Positions 61,054-64,000 of a stretch of DNA of 64,000 bases are shown here, in pieces. The position numbers and the translations under genes are program-made. The notes under the pieces were generated by a model. The model saw only the letters and a list, made by a program, of their open reading frames with translations. It was not told the DNA's origin and did no database searches. How positions within the stretch are numbered: the stretch's first letter is position 1; each line of letters starts with the position of its first letter. This DNA comes from Halomonas sp. PR-M31 (GTDB taxonomy: Bacteria > Pseudomonadota > Gammaproteobacteria > Pseudomonadales > Halomonadaceae). Location: NCBI RefSeq assembly GCF_001039575.1, contig NZ_JIBT01000009.1, positions 1 through 64,000 of the forward strand, in the 5' to 3' direction.

Positions 61054-62532
61054 ATGAATCAACTACTTTTTCATCTTGATCCTCAACTACCGGCCAGCTT
61101 GCAAAAACAGCTACGCGAACAGGTGGCACGCGCGATTCTCGATGGTCATATCCCGATGGACAAGGCGCTGCCCTCGAGTCGTAAACTGGCCCAGGAGCTG
61201 GGCATTGCCCGCAATACCGTCATGCTGGTCTACGAACAATTGCTCGACAGCGGCTATCTGTTAGCGAAGAGCCGCAGCGGCTATTTTGTCAATCCAGAGA
61301 TCCTCAAAGGGCATGCGGCAAGGCCGGAGCGTCTGAACGACATCGATGCTGAGCAACTAGCCTGGGAAGAGCTACTGACCATGCGCCCTTCCCAGCAGAG
61401 AACCATCAACAAACCCAACGACTGGTCCTGTTACGAGTATCCATTTCTATATGGCCAGATCGATCCGGAACTCTTCCCGACGCCCCAATGGCGGGAGTGC
61501 AGCCGGGATTCCATGAGCGTGCCGGCCATTCGCAGCTGGGCGGTGGATCATCTAAACGACGACGATCCTTTGTTGATCAAGCAAATCCGCACTCGTCTGC
61601 TGCCCCGACGTGGCGTATGGGCAGCGCCGGAAGAGATTCTGGTGACCGTGGGCGCCCAGCAGGCCCTTTGGCTGGTCAGCATGCTGCTGCTCAAAAAAGG
61701 TCGACGCTTCGGCATGGAAAATCCCGGCTATGTCGACATGTTCAACATCGCCTCGACCTTCACCGACGATATTCTTTTGCTGCCGGTAGATGCCCAAGGC
61801 ATGCGCCCTGACATGCAGATCAGTACCTGCGACCTTACTTATGTCACCCCCAGCCATCAGTCGCCCACCACGGTCACCATGCCCCTTGACCGGCGGCGGG
61901 CACTGCTCGACCTGGCAGAGCAGGACAACTTTCTGGTCATCGAGGACGATTACGAAAGCGAGACCAACTATCTGGAAAACCCCACCCCGGCCCTCAAGAG
62001 CCTGGACAAGCACCAGCGGGTCATTTACGTCGGAAGTCTTTCCAAGACTCTCGCCCCGGGGTTGCGGGTAGGCTACATGGTCGGCCCGCCGGCTTTGATC
62101 CGCGAGGCCCGAGCGCTGCGTCGATTGATGTTGCGCCACCCACCCACCAACAATCAGCGTGCGGTGGCTTTATTTTTGGATCGCGGCTATCACGATGCAT
62201 TACTTCGTCAGATTCATCGCGTCTATCATCGCCGCTGGCGATGCATGGGCGAGGCGCTGGCCATTCACATGCCTCACGCCTCGACTCCTTCTATCTATGG
62301 CGGCTCCAGCTTCTGGATCAAAGGGCCGCCGGGCATGGATTGCCGCTTGCTGCAGGAACTGGCCCGGGAGCACGGCATTTTAATCGAACGAGGAGATCTG
62401 CACTTTTTCGATGAGCCTTACAGCGAATACTTTCGCCTCGGCTTCTCGGCGATCGCCGAGGCTCGCATTGCCGCAGGCATCGAAAAGCTGGCAAGGCTCG
62501 TGGCCCAAGCGGTCATTATCGATACGCCATGA
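61054..62532 (+). CDS. MocR-type (GntR/aminotransferase) regulator, TauR-like
   Basis: About 492 residues from ATG 61054; an in-frame ATG at 60988 adds 22 residues. N-terminal GntR helix-turn-helix: LQKQLREQVARAILDGHIPM, LPSSRKLAQELGIARNTVML. The C-terminal aminotransferase-like domain has EDDYESETNY and the PLP-lysine motif VGSLSKTLAPGLRVGYMVGP. MocR regulators sense PLP or an amine adduct. Adjacent to TRAP genes and a paired operator, it probably responds to taurine or another amine. An FAD oxidoreductase is convergent with it. Confidence 0.9.
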   Translation: MNQLLFHLDPQLPASLQKQLREQVARAILDGHIPMDKALPSSRKLAQELGIARNTVMLVYEQLLDSGYLLAKSRSGYFVNPEILKGHAARPERLNDIDAEQLAWEELLTMRPSQQRTINKPNDWSCYEYPFLYGQIDPELFPTPQWRECSRDSMSVPAIRSWAVDHLNDDDPLLIKQIRTRLLPRRGVWAAPEEILVTVGAQQALWLVSMLLLKKGRRFGMENPGYVDMFNIASTFTDDILLLPVDAQGMRPDMQISTCDLTYVTPSHQSPTTVTMPLDRRRALLDLAEQDNFLVIEDDYESETNYLENPTPALKSLDKHQRVIYVGSLSKTLAPGLRVGYMVGPPALIREARALRRLMLRHPPTNNQRAVALFLDRGYHDALLRQIHRVYHRRWRCMGEALAIHMPHASTPSIYGGSSFWIKGPPGMDCRLLQELAREHGILIERGDLHFFDEPYSEYFRLGFSAIAEARIAAGIEKLARLVAQAVIIDTP

Positions 62533-62558
62533 TGCGGTACCTGGAAGATGCACAACAA

Positions 62559-62588
62559 AAAACCGGCCTCCTTTCGGAAAGCCGGTTT
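62559..62588. terminator. Bidirectional terminator between MocR gene and FAD oxidoreductase
   Basis: Stem AAACCGGC/GCCGGTTT with an A-run on the left; the loop region contains a second small hairpin (TTTC/GAAA). Confidence 0.8.
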
Positions 62589-62611
62589 CATCATGAGCCT
62601 TTTGATCGTAT

Positions 62612-64000
62612 TTAGAGCACTTCATCCTGCAGATAATACCAGCGGTAAAGGAAGCGCTGGCCAATACGGCGGAACGGCGCGAACACTTCGGACTCGACCT
62701 TTTCGCGCAGATTGGGGAACGGCAGCCGCGAATTGAAGATCGGCAGATCGAGTTCCTGGCCTTGACCGGCGATGAATTGCGCCAGCCGCTTGCCGGCCTG
62801 GGCGGAATACATTACCCCGTTGCCGCCATAGCCTAAGGCATAGTAAAGCTCCTGGCTGGCATCCGGCTGATAGATGCGCGGCATCATATCGTGGCTGACA
62901 TCGACCCAGCCCCACCAGGAGTAGTCGATCTGAATGCCCTTGAGTGCCGGAAACTTGAGATGCAGATCGCGAATCAGCATCTCTTCGAACTTCTTGGCCG
63001 GCGCATCCTTGCCCGAAATAGCGCTACGACTACCGATCTGCACCCGATTATCCGGCAGGCGCCGATAGTAGTGGCGTAGTATCCGGGTATCCGTGATCAC
63101 CTGCTTGGTTTTGAAGCTGCAGTCGTCGATTTCCTTTTCCGTCAACGGCCGAGTAACCAGCGAGTTGGACAGAATTGGCAGCAGACGATTCTTGAGCTCC
63201 GGATGCAGACTCTGAGACGTATAACCGCCGGTGGCGATACCCACGGCACGGGCCTTTACGGTGCCGCCCGGCGTCTTCAGGTAGTGCACGCCGTTGCGTG
63301 TTTCCCACCCCTGCACCGGACTGCACGGGTGAATCTTGGCGCCGAGCGCACGGGCTTTCTTGTGGTAGCCGAAGGCCAGCTTGCCCGCGTGGATACCGAT
63401 ACCCTCGGGCTCATGCATGGCGCCAGCGGCTTCGGTATCGCCTACCCAGTCCCGCTTGACCGTGTCCGCATCGAGCATCTGAGCGTCGTAGTCGAAGGTT
63501 TCGCGCAGCAGCTTGGCTTCTTTCTCCAGCGTCTTCATTACCTTGTCACGATGCGCTAGATACAGGTGGCCGCCGTACTGAGGCTCACAGTCGATGTCCT
63601 TGATCAGCTCCTTGAAGGTATTCATACCGGCGACGCACTCTTCATGCATCTTAAGCGCGGTGTCCAAGCCCCAGCGCTCGATCCACTGGGAGCGCTTCAG
63701 ACGGCCTGACGCACACTGGGCCTGCCCGCCGTTACGGGTACTACAGCCCCAGCTGGAACGGTTGGCTTCGAGTACCGTCGCTTTTATGCCATGCTCCTGG
63801 GCAAGGAAAATAGCGGCGGTCAGGCCGGTGAATCCCGAGCCGATGATGACCACATCGACATCCATATCCTGAGTGACCGGACCATCATCCTCCGGTGGCT
63901 CACCTGCGGTGCCGATCCAGTAGGTCGGGGCATAGTCTCGCCCCTGACCCGGTGTCTTGCTTTTCAGGGGATCGTAGGCCGGATCATAAGGCTGTGAGGG
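62612..64000 (-). CDS. FAD-dependent oxidoreductase (amine/taurine dehydrogenase-like), 5-prime end cut by window
   Basis: At least 462 residues; the frame stays open to position 64000. The N-terminal extension reads YDPAYDPLKSKTPGQGRDYA, PTYWIGTAGEPPEDDGPV, then the Rossmann motif VDVVIIGSGFTGLTAAIFLA. The rest is the D-amino-acid-oxidase (DAO) fold: NGGQAQCASGRLKRSQWIER, SWWGWVDVSHDMMPRIY, LGYGGNGVMYSAQAGKRLAQ. Family members are amine oxidoreductases; TauY, the large taurine dehydrogenase subunit, has this build and would suit the TRAP/MocR neighbours. Gamma-glutamylputrescine oxidase is the main alternative. An ATG at 63865 is internal. Confidence 0.85.
   Translation of the reverse strand, partial: PSQPYDPAYDPLKSKTPGQGRDYAPTYWIGTAGEPPEDDGPVTQDMDVDVVIIGSGFTGLTAAIFLAQEHGIKATVLEANRSSWGCSTRNGGQAQCASGRLKRSQWIERWGLDTALKMHEECVAGMNTFKELIKDIDCEPQYGGHLYLAHRDKVMKTLEKEAKLLRETFDYDAQMLDADTVKRDWVGDTEAAGAMHEPEGIGIHAGKLAFGYHKKARALGAKIHPCSPVQGWETRNGVHYLKTPGGTVKARAVGIATGGYTSQSLHPELKNRLLPILSNSLVTRPLTEKEIDDCSFKTKQVITDTRILRHYYRRLPDNRVQIGSRSAISGKDAPAKKFEEMLIRDLHLKFPALKGIQIDYSWWGWVDVSHDMMPRIYQPDASQELYYALGYGGNGVMYSAQAGKRLAQFIAGQGQELDLPIFNSRLPFPNLREKVESEVFAPFRRIGQRFLYRWYYLQDEVL

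Overview
The window looks like a chromosomal segment of a Halomonas-like gammaproteobacterium (Halomonadaceae). This rests on gene content: a betaine-type periplasmic binding protein, TRAP transport with a universal stress protein, gamma-butyrobetaine hydroxylase, AST-pathway AstE, YeiE/YeiH, DUF1853 and YeaC. Moderately high G+C fits. No rRNA, tRNA, CRISPR array, integrase or complete insertion sequence was seen.

Layout. 1-7.2 kb: broken Na+/solute symporter, YegS lipid kinase, MgtC-like protein, formate/nitrite-type channel, LeuA with a divergent Lrp regulator, an IalB-like secreted protein. 7.2-21 kb: housekeeping block (PepN, YajQ, GNAT, RimK-like ATP-grasp, betaine-binding protein, DUF2797, YeaC, rhomboid protease, metallophosphoesterase, NadK, DUF1853, EamA exporter, DUF6314). 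21-29 kb: accessory type VI secretion island: vgrG, DUF4123 adaptor, alpha/beta-hydrolase effector, lipoprotein (probable immunity), then an in-register second copy of the effector C-terminus plus immunity gene, offset by exactly 1,858 bp. 29-38.9 kb: GNAT-nitrilase fusion, MtfA peptidase, LysR/gamma-butyrobetaine hydroxylase divergent pair, TVP38 protein, glycosyltransferase, tartrate/D-malate dehydrogenase, hemerythrin, lipocalin. 39-44.3 kb: AstE and a basic-amino-acid ABC transporter with two binding proteins. 44.3-50.7 kb: five-gene operon (APC permease, glutamine-synthetase-like ligase, aldehyde dehydrogenase, iron alcohol dehydrogenase, class I amidotransferase) that reads as a gamma-glutamylation route for ethanolamine or a similar amine. 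51-55 kb: TraX-like protein, YeiE regulator and two convergent YeiH-family exporters. 55-64 kb: USP, TRAP DctM and DctQ, two tandem DctP binding proteins, a MocR-type regulator and an FAD oxidoreductase. This last group resembles taurine clusters (TauR, TauKLM, TauZ, TauY-like).

Eight genes carry frame breaks: symporter, RimK-like, vgrG, LysR, gamma-butyrobetaine hydroxylase, second basic-amino-acid binding protein, APC permease and first DctP. Each is repaired by restoring a base, nearly always in a short homopolymer. This regular pattern suggests sequencing indel errors more than gene decay, so these genes are probably functional in the organism.

The most interesting items are the duplicated effector-tail/immunity cassette, the predicted gamma-glutamyl-amine operon, and a conserved pair of GG(G/T)CCA direct repeats 23 bp apart upstream of both TRAP binding-protein genes, which is a likely operator for the adjacent MocR regulator.
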